A stretch of 52,795 nucleotides of DNA from Fibrobacteraceae bacterium (GCA_017631885.1 JAGBSH010000018.1:1-52795); one strand, 5' to 3'; shown: positions 34,204-42,157, counted from the first letter of the stretch. A program made the numbers and translations. Notes: a model not told the origin generated them from the sequence alone.

Positions 34204-34887
34204 ATGGAAAAGATCTACACCGGAAAAACAAAAGACGTTTACAAACTTGAAAATGGCAATGTGATGCTCAAGTTTAAAGACGATTGCACTGGCAAAGACG
34301 GCGTTTTTGACCCAGGTGAAAATACTGTTGGTCTTACAATTGATGGTATCGGTAAGGCAAACCTGGAAACTTCCGTTTATTATTTTGAAAAGTTAAAACA
34401 AGCTGGTATTAAAACTCATTATGTAAGTGCTGATATTGAAAATGCAACAATGGAAGTTTTGCCAGCAACCGTTTTTGGTCATGGTCTTGAAGTAATTTGC
34501 CGCCTTGTTGCAACAGGTAGTTTTATCAGAAGATACGGCGAATACATTCAAGATGGTACTGTAATCGAAGGTGGTTATGTAGAATGCACATTCAAGAATG
34601 ACGCAAAAGGCGATCCACTTGTTACAAGTGAAGGTCTTGAAGTTCTTGGTGTTATGAACAAAGCTATGTTCGAAAGCATGAAAGAACAAACGCTTAAAAT
34701 CACAAAGATTGTCGCAGAAGATTTGAAAACTCTTGGCCTTGATCTTTGGGATATTAAGTTTGAATTTGGTTACAACAATGATGAAGTTATTCTCATTGAT
34801 GAAATCGCTTCTGGTAACATGCGCGTTTATAAAGACGGTAAAATTGTTGACCCAGTTGAACTCACAAAGATTATTAACAACCGATAA
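34204..34887 (+). CDS. purC: Phosphoribosylaminoimidazole-succinocarboxamide synthase
   Basis: PurC joins CAIR and aspartate with ATP to form SAICAR in purine synthesis. The 227-residue protein opens with [14 protein letters not shown], has the ATP-binding [24 protein letters not shown], and the acidic L-W-D-I-K-F-E-F-G and [11 protein letters not shown] (the D-E-I-S/A-x-D/G signature). The ATG at 34204 has AAAAGGAA at the right distance; the longer frame from 34153 overlaps guaA and is not needed. It lies 28 bases after guaA, so both purine genes are one operon. Confidence 0.96.
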   Translation: MEKIYTGKTKDVYKLENGNVMLKFKDDCTGKDGVFDPGENTVGLTIDGIGKANLETSVYYFEKLKQAGIKTHYVSADIENATMEVLPATVFGHGLEVICRLVATGSFIRRYGEYIQDGTVIEGGYVECTFKNDAKGDPLVTSEGLEVLGVMNKAMFESMKEQTLKITKIVAEDLKTLGLDLWDIKFEFGYNNDEVILIDEIASGNMRVYKDGKIVDPVELTKIINNR

Positions 34888-34900
34888 TCAAGTTTCAAAC

Positions 34901-34932
34901 AAAAAAAAGGATGCTTAGGCATCCTTTTTTTT
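34901..34932 (+). terminator. Rho-independent terminator after purC (bidirectional)
   Basis: The stem AAAAAGGATGC/GCATCCTTTTT has a loop TTAG. It lies between convergent purC and the small minus-strand gene and can serve both. Confidence 0.9.
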
Positions 34933-34946
34933 GTTGCATTACTTTT

Positions 34947-35105
34947 TTATTTCATTTTCAGATTTTTAGCCATAGGTTCATTTACAAAAATTTTATCTGG
35001 AAAAACATCTTGATTATCAGTTTTTTGAACTGTATTGGTTGGTATCTGAAAAATGGAAGAAGCAAGCAATGCCGACAACGAAAGCATTTCAATTTTTCTG
35101 TGCAT
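34947..35105 (-). CDS. Small secreted-type peptide, 52 aa
   Basis: On the minus strand an ATG at 35105 has AGGAAAATTT just upstream and opens a 52-residue frame to TAA at 34947. The N-terminus is M-H-R-K-I-E-M followed by L-S-L-S-A-L-L-A-S-S-I-F, a charged head and short hydrophobic core like a signal peptide or membrane anchor, then a polar tail rich in N, K, D and P (N-Q-D-V-F-P-D-K-I). No family is recognised. The terminator at 34901-34932 lies 15 bases after the stop, which supports a real gene. It could also be a noncoding transcript. Confidence 0.5.
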   Translation of the reverse strand: MHRKIEMLSLSALLASSIFQIPTNTVQKTDNQDVFPDKIFVNEPMAKNLKMK

Positions 35106-35190
35106 AAATTTTCCTCATGTTAGCTTAATCTTTATTTATTAAAACTAAAACGAAAAAACTATAGCGATATTGTCATTTTTTTATAAAAAA

Positions 35191-36057
35191 TTAATCATTG
35201 GGTTGTCTATAAAACCGCCCACTTAAATATTTTGTTTTAACGACGTTTATAAAAGCGTTAGCGTCAATTTTTCTAACAGCATGCATAATGATTCTTGCTT
35301 CTGGTGCAGAAACCACAGAATAAATCATAGAGTGTTCTTTGCCAGCATAGCAACCCTTTCCTTTAAAAACAGTTGCATCATGGCCAGAAAGGTTTTGAAT
35401 GCACCAGTAAACATCTTCTGGTTTATCAGTTATAATAAAAAAGGTTACTTGTTGGTATTTTCTGTAAAGGAACGATAGTGTTTGAGAAGAAGTAAATTGA
35501 AAAATGATAGAATAAAGAGCTTTATCCCAACCAAAAAGAATACCAGCAGAAATAAGAATCACAACGTTTAAAGCGAGAATATAATTCCAGGCATCGGCGC
35601 CGCTTTTTTCTGAAATTAGAATGGCAATAAATTCTGTACCTCCGCTAGAAGCTCCAGCGTAAAGGCAAATGGTTATAGATAAAGCCATTAAAAAGCCACC
35701 AAAAACGGCAGCTAGAAGCATGTCATCGGTCAAGTGAAATGTTGGAAAATAATCCACTAAACCAGAAGAAATTAAAAGCATACCACAAGAAAGTAATGTG
35801 AATTTTTTACCGACGGAAAAATAACACACAATGGCTGGAAATACGTTCAACAAAAGAATGATTAAAGAATAAGGTAATTGTATATCAAAATAGCGTAAGA
35901 AAATTTCTTGAAGTAAAAGAGTTAAACCTGTAAAACCGCCAGGAAATAATTCAGTAGAACGAACAAAAATATTTATAGTTAACGCAAATAAAATAGATGC
36001 TATCGCAAGCAAAAATAATCGAAAAAGAATAGGAAGTTTTGATTGATTGTACGGCAT
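35191..36057 (-). CDS. YitT-family membrane protein
   Basis: The protein has 288 residues from the ATG at 36057; a TTG start at 36108 would add 17 and overlaps the terminator. Five or six hydrophobic segments fill the first 200 residues, with the DUF161 pattern S-T-E-L-F-P-G-G-F-T-G-L-T-L-L and A-G-A-S-S-G-G-T-E-F. The last about 80 residues form the soluble DUF2179 domain (Y-Q-Q-V-T-F-F-I-I-T-D, G-H-D-A-T-V-F-K-G-K-G-C-Y, M-I-Y-S-V-V). Members are widespread inner-membrane proteins whose transported substrate is not firmly known. Single-gene unit, read toward the small peptide gene. Confidence 0.9.
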   Translation of the reverse strand: MPYNQSKLPILFRLFLLAIASILFALTINIFVRSTELFPGGFTGLTLLLQEIFLRYFDIQLPYSLIILLLNVFPAIVCYFSVGKKFTLLSCGMLLISSGLVDYFPTFHLTDDMLLAAVFGGFLMALSITICLYAGASSGGTEFIAILISEKSGADAWNYILALNVVILISAGILFGWDKALYSIIFQFTSSQTLSFLYRKYQQVTFFIITDKPEDVYWCIQNLSGHDATVFKGKGCYAGKEHSMIYSVVSAPEARIIMHAVRKIDANAFINVVKTKYLSGRFYRQPND

Positions 36058-36106
36058 AACTTTATGTATATATAATTTTTGAAAAAGATATGAAAACTTT
36101 TCCCAC

Positions 36107-36148
36107 AAAAAAATCCCTCGATAGTTTACCTATCGAGGGATTTTTTTT
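36107..36148 (-). terminator. Rho-independent terminator, copy 1
   Basis: The stem ATCCCTCGATAG (36113-36124)/CTATCGAGGGAT (36130-36141) has A and T runs on both sides, so it works both ways. It ends the minus-strand lipoprotein/remnant unit before yitT. Its sequence matches the terminator at 37391-37430. Confidence 0.88.
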
Positions 36149-36150
36149 GG

Positions 36151-36273
36151 GGACAATACAGAATTTACAGATTCACGTAAGAATGGAACCCAAGTAACTT
36201 TTATGTCTTGGTGAACCAGAATTGTTCCGTTCCATTGAAAATCATTACCAACATAGAAAATTACACTGCCATT
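36151..36273 (-). pseudogene. 3' remnant of small secreted-protein gene (paralog of 36982-37323)
   Basis: On the minus strand this stretch encodes V-I-F-Y-V-G-N-D-F-Q-W-N-G-T-I followed by V-H-Q-D-I-K-V-T-W-V-P-F-L-R-E-S-V-N, closely matching the C-terminal third of the 113-residue protein at 36982-37323. It has no start, no N-terminal part and no ribosome-binding site. It lies directly after the stop of the lipoprotein gene and before terminator copy 1. Confidence 0.8.
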
Positions 36274-36291
36274 TGTTTAAGGATCAGTTTC

Positions 36292-36969
36292 TCAAAAATT
36301 CAAATTTTCTCTACAATCAAACTCGCCACTTAAAGCACATGATCCATGGACACAGTTATCATTTTCCAAATTAACATCTATCACATAGCAATATTTATCT
36401 GAACATAGACTATCCAACATTTTCCCATCAGACTTATTCCATCCAAACATTGGATAGGTTTCGTTTTTTTTAAATATATCTGCATAATATGTTAATGAAC
36501 CAACGAGGGAAGGGGTTGCAAAATTTATTTCATCAAATATTTCTCCTTCCTTTTGAGAAGGATAAATGCGAAGTGAAACATCTACGGAATCAATATTTAT
36601 TCCATGACAAAATTCATCAATTCGACAAGAAGTTATAAAATTTTGTACTATTAATCCCGAATCGCATTGGTTGATACCATTTAGATAATTATATTCTTCT
36701 AAGCAATAATGCCATTTTTCCCCATAATCAGAATAACTATTACTACATTCTATACAAAGAGAATGATTGTAAACGTATCCTAATTTTTCATTTGTAAAGT
36801 CATTGCAAACACGATTCCCATTCACAAAAAATTGTACACTATCAAAAGAATTAGTAGTTCCATAAGTAATCCATAAATCTCGTGCATATTTATAACATTC
36901 ACATTCTTCCCCACATTTACAAGCCACAAAAGAAATAAAAAATAAAGCTAATAAATTCAATTTACGCAT
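36292..36969 (-). CDS. Cysteine-rich lipoprotein, unknown family
   Basis: This 225-residue protein has a lipoprotein signal peptide: basic M-R-K-L-N, a hydrophobic core L-L-A-L-F-F-I-S-F-V, and a lipobox ending in C just before K-C-G-E-E-C-E-C. The mature part has about fifteen cysteines in C-x2-C, C-x-C and wider spacings, acidic and aromatic residues, and no recognised domain. It would be anchored in the outer or inner membrane and held by disulfides. The preferred ATG at 36969 has AAAGGAG upstream; the TTG at 36975 is not needed. It lies 12 bases after the 113-residue secreted protein gene and looks inserted between that gene and a duplicated copy of its 3' end. Confidence 0.78.
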   Translation of the reverse strand: MRKLNLLALFFISFVACKCGEECECYKYARDLWITYGTTNSFDSVQFFVNGNRVCNDFTNEKLGYVYNHSLCIECSNSYSDYGEKWHYCLEEYNYLNGINQCDSGLIVQNFITSCRIDEFCHGINIDSVDVSLRIYPSQKEGEIFDEINFATPSLVGSLTYYADIFKKNETYPMFGWNKSDGKMLDSLCSDKYCYVIDVNLENDNCVHGSCALSGEFDCRENLNF

Positions 36970-36981
36970 ACTCAACTCCTT

Positions 36982-37323
36982 TTAGTTATACACCCCAGCA
37001 ATCACCGCATTTACCGTTTCACGTAAAAATGGCGCCCAAGTAACTTTTGTGTCTTGATGAACCTGAATTGTTCCGTTCCATTGGAAATCATTACCAACAT
37101 AGAAAATTACACTTGAACCAGAATTAAAATCTAAATCCCAATTAAAAGTATTTTCAAAGAAGTTATCGTAAGCTTGTTTTGTAGAATTTTCGTGTGGGGA
37201 ATGTTCTATTATACTACCTAAAATTTTATTTTGTGAAAACTGCTCGTCAAGAGTAGAAATTGTAATAGCATTGGTGACAGAAAATAGTGAGAACAAAAGA
37301 AATAGAAGAAAAACTTTATGCAT
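36982..37323 (-). CDS. Small secreted protein, paralogous family member A (113 aa)
   Basis: The protein has 113 residues with a signal peptide (H2-K3, hydrophobic V-F-L-L-F-L-L-F-S-L-F, cleavage likely after N-A). The mature part reads I-T-I-S-T-L-D-E-Q-F-S-Q-N-K-I-L-G-S-I-I-E, then a short acidic-polar stretch, W-D-L-D-F-N-S-G-S-S and V-I-F-Y-V-G-N-D-F-Q-W-N. The family is unknown to me. A second, shorter copy is at 40013-40291 and a 3' fragment at 36151-36273, so the family is multi-copy around glgP. Function unknown; secretion is inferred from the signal peptide. Confidence 0.75.
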   Translation of the reverse strand: MHKVFLLFLLFSLFSVTNAITISTLDEQFSQNKILGSIIEHSPHENSTKQAYDNFFENTFNWDLDFNSGSSVIFYVGNDFQWNGTIQVHQDTKVTWAPFLRETVNAVIAGVYN

Positions 37324-37390
37324 GGTTTAATCCTATATATTTCTTACAATAAATAGAAATATATAAAATTATGTTTTTTGTTTTTTTCCA

Positions 37391-37430
37391 CAAAAAAATC
37401 CCTCGATAGTTCAACTATCGAGGGTTTCTT
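37391..37430 (-). terminator. Rho-independent terminator, copy 2 (after glgP)
   Basis: The stem CCCTCGATAGT (37400-37410)/ACTATCGAGGG (37414-37424) is followed on the minus strand by a T run. It ends glgP transcripts. About 24 bases, including flanking CCACAAAAAAA, are the same as in copy 1 at 36103-36126. Confidence 0.88.
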
Positions 37431-37449
37431 CGTTTATGAAAGTTTGAAA

Positions 37450-39924
37450 TTAAAGCTTAATTTCGCAAGGCTTTGCATTCCAAATTTCTTCAGCGTATTC
37501 TTTAATGGTTCTGTCAGAGCTGAACTTGCCCATGCGAGCCACGTTGAGAATAGCTTTTTTAGCCCAAGTCTTTGTATCGAGATATTCCTTAGCGACTTTT
37601 TCATGACATTCTACATAGCTACGGAAATCGGCTAAGAGCATGTATGGGTCATTGGAAAGGAGTTTATCTGCAATGTGTTTAAAGAGATCTGGGCGGTCTG
37701 GGCTAAAGAATCCGCTGTGAATAAGGTCAATTACGCGGCGGAGATCGTCATCTTGTTCATAGAAATCGCGTGGGCGATAACCTTTAGCAAGAGTAGCCTG
37801 AACTTCTTCTACAGTTAAGCCGAAAATAAAGATGTTGTCGTCGCCGACTTCTTCTTTCATTTCAACGTTAGCACCATCAAGAGTACCAATAGTCAAAGCG
37901 CCATTCAAAGCAAACTTCATGTTACCAGTTCCAGAGGCTTCTGTACCAGCTGTAGAAATTTGTTCAGAAAGGTCAGCTGCTGGGATAATCTTTTCAGCAA
38001 AAGAAACGCGGTAGTTTTCAAGGAATACAAGAGCGAGTTTGCCTTTACAATCTGGGTCAGAATTAACCACAGCGCCAACAGCATTAGCTAAGCGAATGAT
38101 TTGTTTTGCCATCCAATAACCTGGAGCAGATTTACCACCAATAAAGATTGTACGTGGCAAAATTTCACGACCTTCTTTAATTTGGATGTAAAGATGAATG
38201 GCGTGAAGGACATTCAAAAGCTGGCGTTTGTATTCGTGAATGCGCTTTACTTGAACGTCGAACAAGGTGTTTATATCAATATCTACACCTTGAGTTTCTT
38301 TCAAGTATTTAGCAAGACGTTTCTTGTTCTGGAGTTTAACATCCATAAAGGCTTTCTGGAATTTAGCATCATCAGCGAACTTTTCAAGTTTGCGTAAATC
38401 GTCTAAATCCTTAACCCAAGAATCGCCAATCTTAGAAATTACAAGGTCAGAAAGAGCAGGGTTTGCTTTACGAACCCAACGACGTGGTGTTACACCATTT
38501 GTCTTGTTGTTGAACTTTTCTGGCCAGAGTTCATAGAAATCTTTAAAGAGGAAAGATTTCAAAAGTTCGCTGTGGAGTGCAGCTACACCATTGACAGCGA
38601 AGGAGCCAACAATGGAAAGGAATGCCATGCGAACCATTTTTTCGTTGCCTTCTTCAATAATAGACATACGAGTCAAGCGACGAACATCACCAGGCCATTT
38701 CATAGAAACAAGGCGCAAGAAACGAGCGTTGATTTCATAAATAATTTGGAGGTGACGTGGTAATAAACGTTCAAAGAGAGATACTGGCCACTTTTCAAGA
38801 GCTTCTGGCATCAAGGTGTGGTTTGTATAAGCGAAAGTCTTTGTAACAATATCCCAAGCTTCGTCCCAACCCAAGTCTTCTAAGTCAACAAGAATACGCA
38901 TCATTTCAGCAATAGCAATGGCTGGGTGTGTATCGTTCAACTGAATAGCTACTTTTTCTGGGAGAACTTTCCAATCGTTACCATGTAACTTCTTAAAGCG
39001 GTTGATAATGTCTTGTAAAGAAGCAGAGCAAAGGAAGTATTGTTGTTTCAAGCGAAGTTCTTTACCATTCATAGAAGAATCGTTCGGGTAGAGAACTTTA
39101 GAAATAGCTTCAGATAATTCCATATCTTGAACAGCAGCAATGTAATCGCCGTTGTTAAAGTAAGCGAGTCCGAAATCATCTGTGCTCTTTGCACTCCACA
39201 AGCGCAAGTTGTTTACAGTGTTGTTCTTGTAACCAGGAATTGGGGTGTCATAAGGCAATGCAAGAACGTAATCTTTCGTATCCCAGCGGTTGCGGAGTTT
39301 TCCGTTTTCATCTTGCCAAGAAACGACATAACCATAGAAAGGCACGCGAAGAGCATTAGCTGGGCGAGCGATTTCCCATGGGTTTGGCAAGCGCAACCAG
39401 TTATCTGGGTGTTCTTCTTGTTCGCCATTTACAATTTTTTGGTGGAACATGCCGTATTCATAACGGATACCCATACCAGTAGCAGGGAGTTCAAGTGTTG
39501 CCATGGAATCTAAGAAGCAAGCTGCCAAACGACCAAGACCGCCGTTACCAAGGCCAGCATCTACTTCTTCTTCGCGAAGTTCTTCAAGACTCATGCCGAG
39601 AGCGTCAAGAGCTTCTGCTACAGCGCTTTCAACATCAAGGTTTAAAACGGAGTTGCCGAGGGTACGGCCAATGAGGAATTCCAAAGAAAGATAATAGACG
39701 CGTTTTACGTCTTTTTCATAATAAGTTTCCTGAGTTTTAATCCAGCGATCAATCAAACGATCGCGAACGGCGTAAGCCACAGCAAGGAACTTTTCGTGGT
39801 CAGTAACGGTTACATTGTTACGGGCCAAAGTATGATGAATGTGATCTGTAAAAGCCTGTTTAAAAGCATCTACAGAATTTTCAAGTATTGGTGCTTCAAC
39901 GGCTTTTGCACTTTTCTTTGCCAT
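37450..39924 (-). CDS. glgP: Glycogen/starch/alpha-glucan phosphorylase
   Basis: This enzyme releases glucose-1-phosphate from glycogen using phosphate and pyridoxal phosphate. The 824-residue length is standard. Signatures include Y-Y-L-S-L-E-F-L-I-G-R-T-L, G-L-G-N-G-G-L-G-R-L-A-A-C-F-L-D-S in the N-terminal half, and the PLP-lysine segment E-A-S-G-T-G-N-M-K-F-A-L-N-G near residue 670, followed by T-I-G-T-L-D-G-A-N-V-E. The ATG at 39924 has GAGGAT upstream; the longer frame from 39939 is not supported. Glycogen storage is prominent in Fibrobacter, so the gene suits that lifestyle. No other glg gene is near, and it is flanked by members of the small secreted family. Confidence 0.96.
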   Translation of the reverse strand: MAKKSAKAVEAPILENSVDAFKQAFTDHIHHTLARNNVTVTDHEKFLAVAYAVRDRLIDRWIKTQETYYEKDVKRVYYLSLEFLIGRTLGNSVLNLDVESAVAEALDALGMSLEELREEEVDAGLGNGGLGRLAACFLDSMATLELPATGMGIRYEYGMFHQKIVNGEQEEHPDNWLRLPNPWEIARPANALRVPFYGYVVSWQDENGKLRNRWDTKDYVLALPYDTPIPGYKNNTVNNLRLWSAKSTDDFGLAYFNNGDYIAAVQDMELSEAISKVLYPNDSSMNGKELRLKQQYFLCSASLQDIINRFKKLHGNDWKVLPEKVAIQLNDTHPAIAIAEMMRILVDLEDLGWDEAWDIVTKTFAYTNHTLMPEALEKWPVSLFERLLPRHLQIIYEINARFLRLVSMKWPGDVRRLTRMSIIEEGNEKMVRMAFLSIVGSFAVNGVAALHSELLKSFLFKDFYELWPEKFNNKTNGVTPRRWVRKANPALSDLVISKIGDSWVKDLDDLRKLEKFADDAKFQKAFMDVKLQNKKRLAKYLKETQGVDIDINTLFDVQVKRIHEYKRQLLNVLHAIHLYIQIKEGREILPRTIFIGGKSAPGYWMAKQIIRLANAVGAVVNSDPDCKGKLALVFLENYRVSFAEKIIPAADLSEQISTAGTEASGTGNMKFALNGALTIGTLDGANVEMKEEVGDDNIFIFGLTVEEVQATLAKGYRPRDFYEQDDDLRRVIDLIHSGFFSPDRPDLFKHIADKLLSNDPYMLLADFRSYVECHEKVAKEYLDTKTWAKKAILNVARMGKFSSDRTIKEYAEEIWNAKPCEIKL

Positions 39925-40012
39925 ATCCTCAATCCTCAAATAAAAAGTTTTTTACAAAGATAGTAATTCTCCATGAAATTGCCATCTTATAAATGTTTAT
40001 TTTAGTGCGTTT

Positions 40013-40291
40013 CTAAGCCACAATCACAGTAACGATAGTTCCATTTCTTTGGAAATCATTACCAACATAGAAAATCACACTTGAACCAGAATTAAAATCT
40101 AAATCCCAATCAAAAGTATTTTCAAAGAAATTATCGTAAGCTTGTTTTGTAGAATTTTCGTGTGTGGAATGTTCTATTATACGACTTAAAATTTTATTTT
40201 GGGAAAATTGTTCGTCGAGAATGGAAATCGTAATGGCGTTGGAGAAAATCGTTGATGCAAACAAAATACACAACAAAATGAATTTTTTCAT
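40013..40291 (-). CDS. Small secreted protein, family member B (shortened C-terminus)
   Basis: A 92-residue protein with a signal peptide (K2-K3, F-I-L-L-C-I-L-F-A-S-T-I-F-S, cleavage after N-A). From I-T-I-S on it is about 90 percent like member A, including D-E-Q-F-S-Q-N-K-I-L and V-I-F-Y-V-G-N-D-F-Q, but the end R-N-G-T-I-V-T-V-I-V-A replaces the last 25-30 residues of member A, so it is truncated or rearranged at its 3' end. GGAG precedes the ATG at 40291. It may be in decay. It reads toward glgP's upstream side on the minus strand, not overlapping it. Confidence 0.6.
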   Translation of the reverse strand: MKKFILLCILFASTIFSNAITISILDEQFSQNKILSRIIEHSTHENSTKQAYDNFFENTFDWDLDFNSGSSVIFYVGNDFQRNGTIVTVIVA

Positions 40292-40329
40292 GGTTTTCTC
40301 CAAGGGGGCGTGGTGGAAGCAATCTCAAT

Positions 40330-40540
40330 GCAAGTAACACTTGTTTTTGGATTACTTCGCTACGCTCGTAATGACAAAAAACAAGATCGCCACACTACGT
40401 TCGCGACGACAATTCACACTACGTTCGCGATGACTAGCCGCAACTTGCTCGCAGTTTTTACATGAGGTTCTTGTCATTTGCAAACAGATGGCCTGCGTCG
40501 TCTTTAAAAAGTCTCCTCGCCATGATAATTCTCATTTGCA
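40330..40540. repeat. Dispersed intergenic repeat, copy A
   Basis: No gene is seen here. The stretch holds short motifs that recur elsewhere in the window: GGATTACTTCGCTACGCTCG with TAATGACAAAAAACAAGA (about 40351-40389; inverted at 52741-52780), CACACTACGTTCGCGA (twice here; similar at 49020), and a core with CAGATGGCC and ACTCCTCGCC-like ends (40484-40525; also 49053-49092 and inverted at 52711-52748). The repeats are imperfect, as expected for a small non-coding family. Confidence 0.7.
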
Positions 40541-40580
40541 ATCAGACATGACCGAGCGCAGAGAGTTTTCAAAAAAAATC

Positions 40581-40606
40581 AAATGCGCCGGCAAGCCGGC
40601 GCATTT
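40581..40606 (-). terminator. Terminator after rplT
   Basis: The stem AAATGCGCCGGC/GCCGGCGCATTT with a two-base loop AA lies downstream of rplT on the minus strand, with T-rich sequence after it on that strand. Confidence 0.75.
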
Positions 40607-40685
40607 AAAAGAACATCCAAGGAGCGGATTACAAATAAAGTAATAAAATTAATTTATTTGTAATCATCCAAGTGCTTAAATAAAA

Positions 40686-41036
40686 TTAAGCAGTCTTCAC
40701 CTTGTTCACAACAGCAGCAAAAGCAGCTGGGTCAGAAACAGCCATATCAGCGAGAACTTTACGGTTCATCTTGATGTCGGCCTTATTCAAAAGGTGAATG
40801 AATTGACTATAGCTAATGCCAAATTCACGAACAGCTGCGTTCAAACGGGTAATCCACAATGTGCGGAAATCACCCTTCTTATCGCGGCGGTGGGCATAAG
40901 CATATTGACCAGCATGGGCTACAGCATCAATAGCAAGACGAATATTGGACTTGCGGCGGCCATAGTAACCCTTAGCTGCCTTAAGGATGTTTTTACGACG
41001 TTCACGAGACGGAACTCTAGACTTAGCGCGTGGCAT
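40686..41036 (-). CDS. rplT: 50S ribosomal protein L20
   Basis: A 116-residue, strongly basic protein. Family pattern: [29 protein letters not shown], then Y-A-H-R-D-K-K and [18 protein letters not shown]. It is an early 23S rRNA binder in 50S assembly and in several bacteria represses its own operon. It is the last gene of infC-rpmI-rplT, with GGAGG upstream and 15 bases after rpmI. Confidence 0.97.
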   Translation of the reverse strand: MPRAKSRVPSRERRKNILKAAKGYYGRRKSNIRLAIDAVAHAGQYAYAHRRDKKGDFRTLWITRLNAAVREFGISYSQFIHLLNKADIKMNRKVLADMAVSDPAAFAAVVNKVKTA

Positions 41037-41051
41037 TCTTCACCTCCTTGA

Positions 41052-41249
41052 TTAAGCCAAAACAAGCAAGCGCTTGACGTGGTACATATCGCATTTTTTG
41101 ATGGCACCAGCTTTACGCAAATTACGTTTACGCTTGGTGGACATCTTGGTGAGAATGTGGCGCATTCCAGCGCGTTTGAACTTCACATGACCAGAACCGG
41201 TCACGCGAAAGCGCTTCTTAGAGCCGCTGTGTGTTTTCATCTTTGGCAT
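41052..41249 (-). CDS. rpmI: 50S ribosomal protein L35
   Basis: A 65-residue basic protein with P-K-M-K-T-H-S-G-S-K-K-R-F-R-V-T-G-S-G, H-V-K-F-K-R-A and H-I-L-T-K-M-S-T-K-R-K-R-N-L-R, the L35 signature. It is the middle gene of the infC-rpmI-rplT operon, 18 bases after infC. The GAGG of its ribosome-binding site lies before the ATG on the minus strand. It is part of the 50S subunit near the peptidyl transferase region. Confidence 0.96.
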   Translation of the reverse strand: MPKMKTHSGSKKRFRVTGSGHVKFKRAGMRHILTKMSTKRKRNLRKAGAIKKCDMYHVKRLLVLA

Positions 41250-41267
41250 TTTTACCTCTTCGGTTAA

Positions 41268-41900
41268 TTATGTGGAAGCCTCACCTGCTGCCATGGGCTC
41301 GGTTACGGGCTTTGGTTCCTTCTTTTCTTTTGGAGAAGTGGAACCACGTTTAGGACTATAAATAGAAAGCATTGTATTGCCTTCCATCCGGGAGTCCATA
41401 TCTAGGTCTCCATAATTGGCCAAGTCAATTTTAGCTTGGTCCATTAAGCGGCGACCATAATCGGTGTGGGCGATTTCACGACCACGGAACTGCATAATAA
41501 GGCGAACCTTCATGCCGTCTTTTAAGAACTCTTTCGCTTGTTCAATACGATAATTGTAATCGTTTTGAGCTGTTTTAGGGCGAAGTTTAATTTCTTTCAT
41601 TTTTACGATATGTTGCTTGGCTTTTGCCTGCTTTGCACGTTTTGCCTGTTCAAAACGATACTTGCCATAATCCATTATGCGACATACAGGTGGCTTGGCT
41701 TTAGGAGAAACTTCTACTAAGTCAAGACCTTCTTCTTTTGCCAATTGCAACGCTTGTGCTGTTTCAATAACAACGGATTCTCCGTTAGTTTTTACCAAAC
41801 GAATCGGAGAAATGCGAATTTCTTCGTTAATGCGCGTTCCGTCGCTTTGACGGTTGGTCTGCATATTGGGGCGAACACGATAGTTGTTCTGTTGTAGCAA
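41268..41900 (-). CDS. infC: Translation initiation factor IF-3
   Basis: IF-3 keeps the 30S subunit free and checks the start codon. The conserved frame has I-N-E-E-I-R-I-S-P-I-R-L-V, L-D-L-V-E-V-S-P-K-A-K-P-P-V-C-R-I-M-D-Y-G-K-Y-R-F-E, and the C-terminal K-E-I-K-L-R-P-K, F-R-G-R-E-I-A-H. The start is uncertain: the frame is open to a GTG at 42020, which reaches the tRNA-Gly gene. A TTG at 41900 has GAGGT seven bases before it and gives 210 residues; the first ATG is at 41864 without a Shine-Dalgarno sequence. Rare starts are common for infC, which regulates itself through them. The tail (about 25 residues after S-I-Y-S-P-K-R-G) is a lysine/proline-rich extension. Confidence 0.95.
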   Translation of the reverse strand: MLQQNNYRVRPNMQTNRQSDGTRINEEIRISPIRLVKTNGESVVIETAQALQLAKEEGLDLVEVSPKAKPPVCRIMDYGKYRFEQAKRAKQAKAKQHIVKMKEIKLRPKTAQNDYNYRIEQAKEFLKDGMKVRLIMQFRGREIAHTDYGRRLMDQAKIDLANYGDLDMDSRMEGNTMLSIYSPKRGSTSPKEKKEPKPVTEPMAAGEAST

Positions 41901-42007
41901 GTACGATACCTCGTAAAAAAATGATTTGATTGGGTCTAAATTTAGTAAGAGTTTGAAAAATCTACAATATCTTTCTGTAAAACCCTTTATAAAATCCAAA
42001 TTTTTTG

Positions 42008-42013
42008 TATAAT
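42008..42013 (+). promoter_or_regulatory. Putative -10 element of tRNA-Gly
   Basis: TATAAT lies 12 bases before the tRNA. The -35 region at about 41985-41990 (CTTTAT) is weak, so the promoter call rests on the -10 alone. It overlaps the leader of the divergent infC operon. Confidence 0.45.
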
Positions 42014-42024
42014 TGTTCACGGTT

Positions 42025-42096
42025 GCGGCGGTAGCTCAATGGTAGAGCTTTAGCCTTCCAAGCTAATGGTTGCCGGTTCGATCCCGGTCCGCCGCT
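42025..42096 (+). tRNA. tRNA-Gly (anticodon UCC)
   Basis: Acceptor arms GCGGCGG (42025-42031) and CCGCCGC (42089-42095), discriminator T. D-arm GCTC/GAGC, anticodon stem TTAGC/GCTAA around the loop CTTCCAA (anticodon TCC), and T-arm GCCGG/CCGGT with the TTCGATC loop. CCA is not encoded. It is divergent from infC. Confidence 0.97.
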
Positions 42097-42102
42097 CTAG
42101 GA

Positions 42103-42138
42103 GCCCCGTCTTTTTTTAAAGACGGGGTTGTTTTTTTT
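42103..42138 (+). terminator. Rho-independent terminator of tRNA-Gly
   Basis: The stem CCCCGTCTTT/AAAGACGGGG with a T loop is followed by GTTGTTTTTTTT. The methyltransferase gene begins just after it. Confidence 0.92.
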
Positions 42139-42157
42139 ACAAAAATGCAGGTTTCTT

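Noticed and set aside
34911-35123. Plus-strand 70-aa frame after purC
   Set aside because: It starts inside the terminator and runs antisense to the better supported small minus-strand gene.
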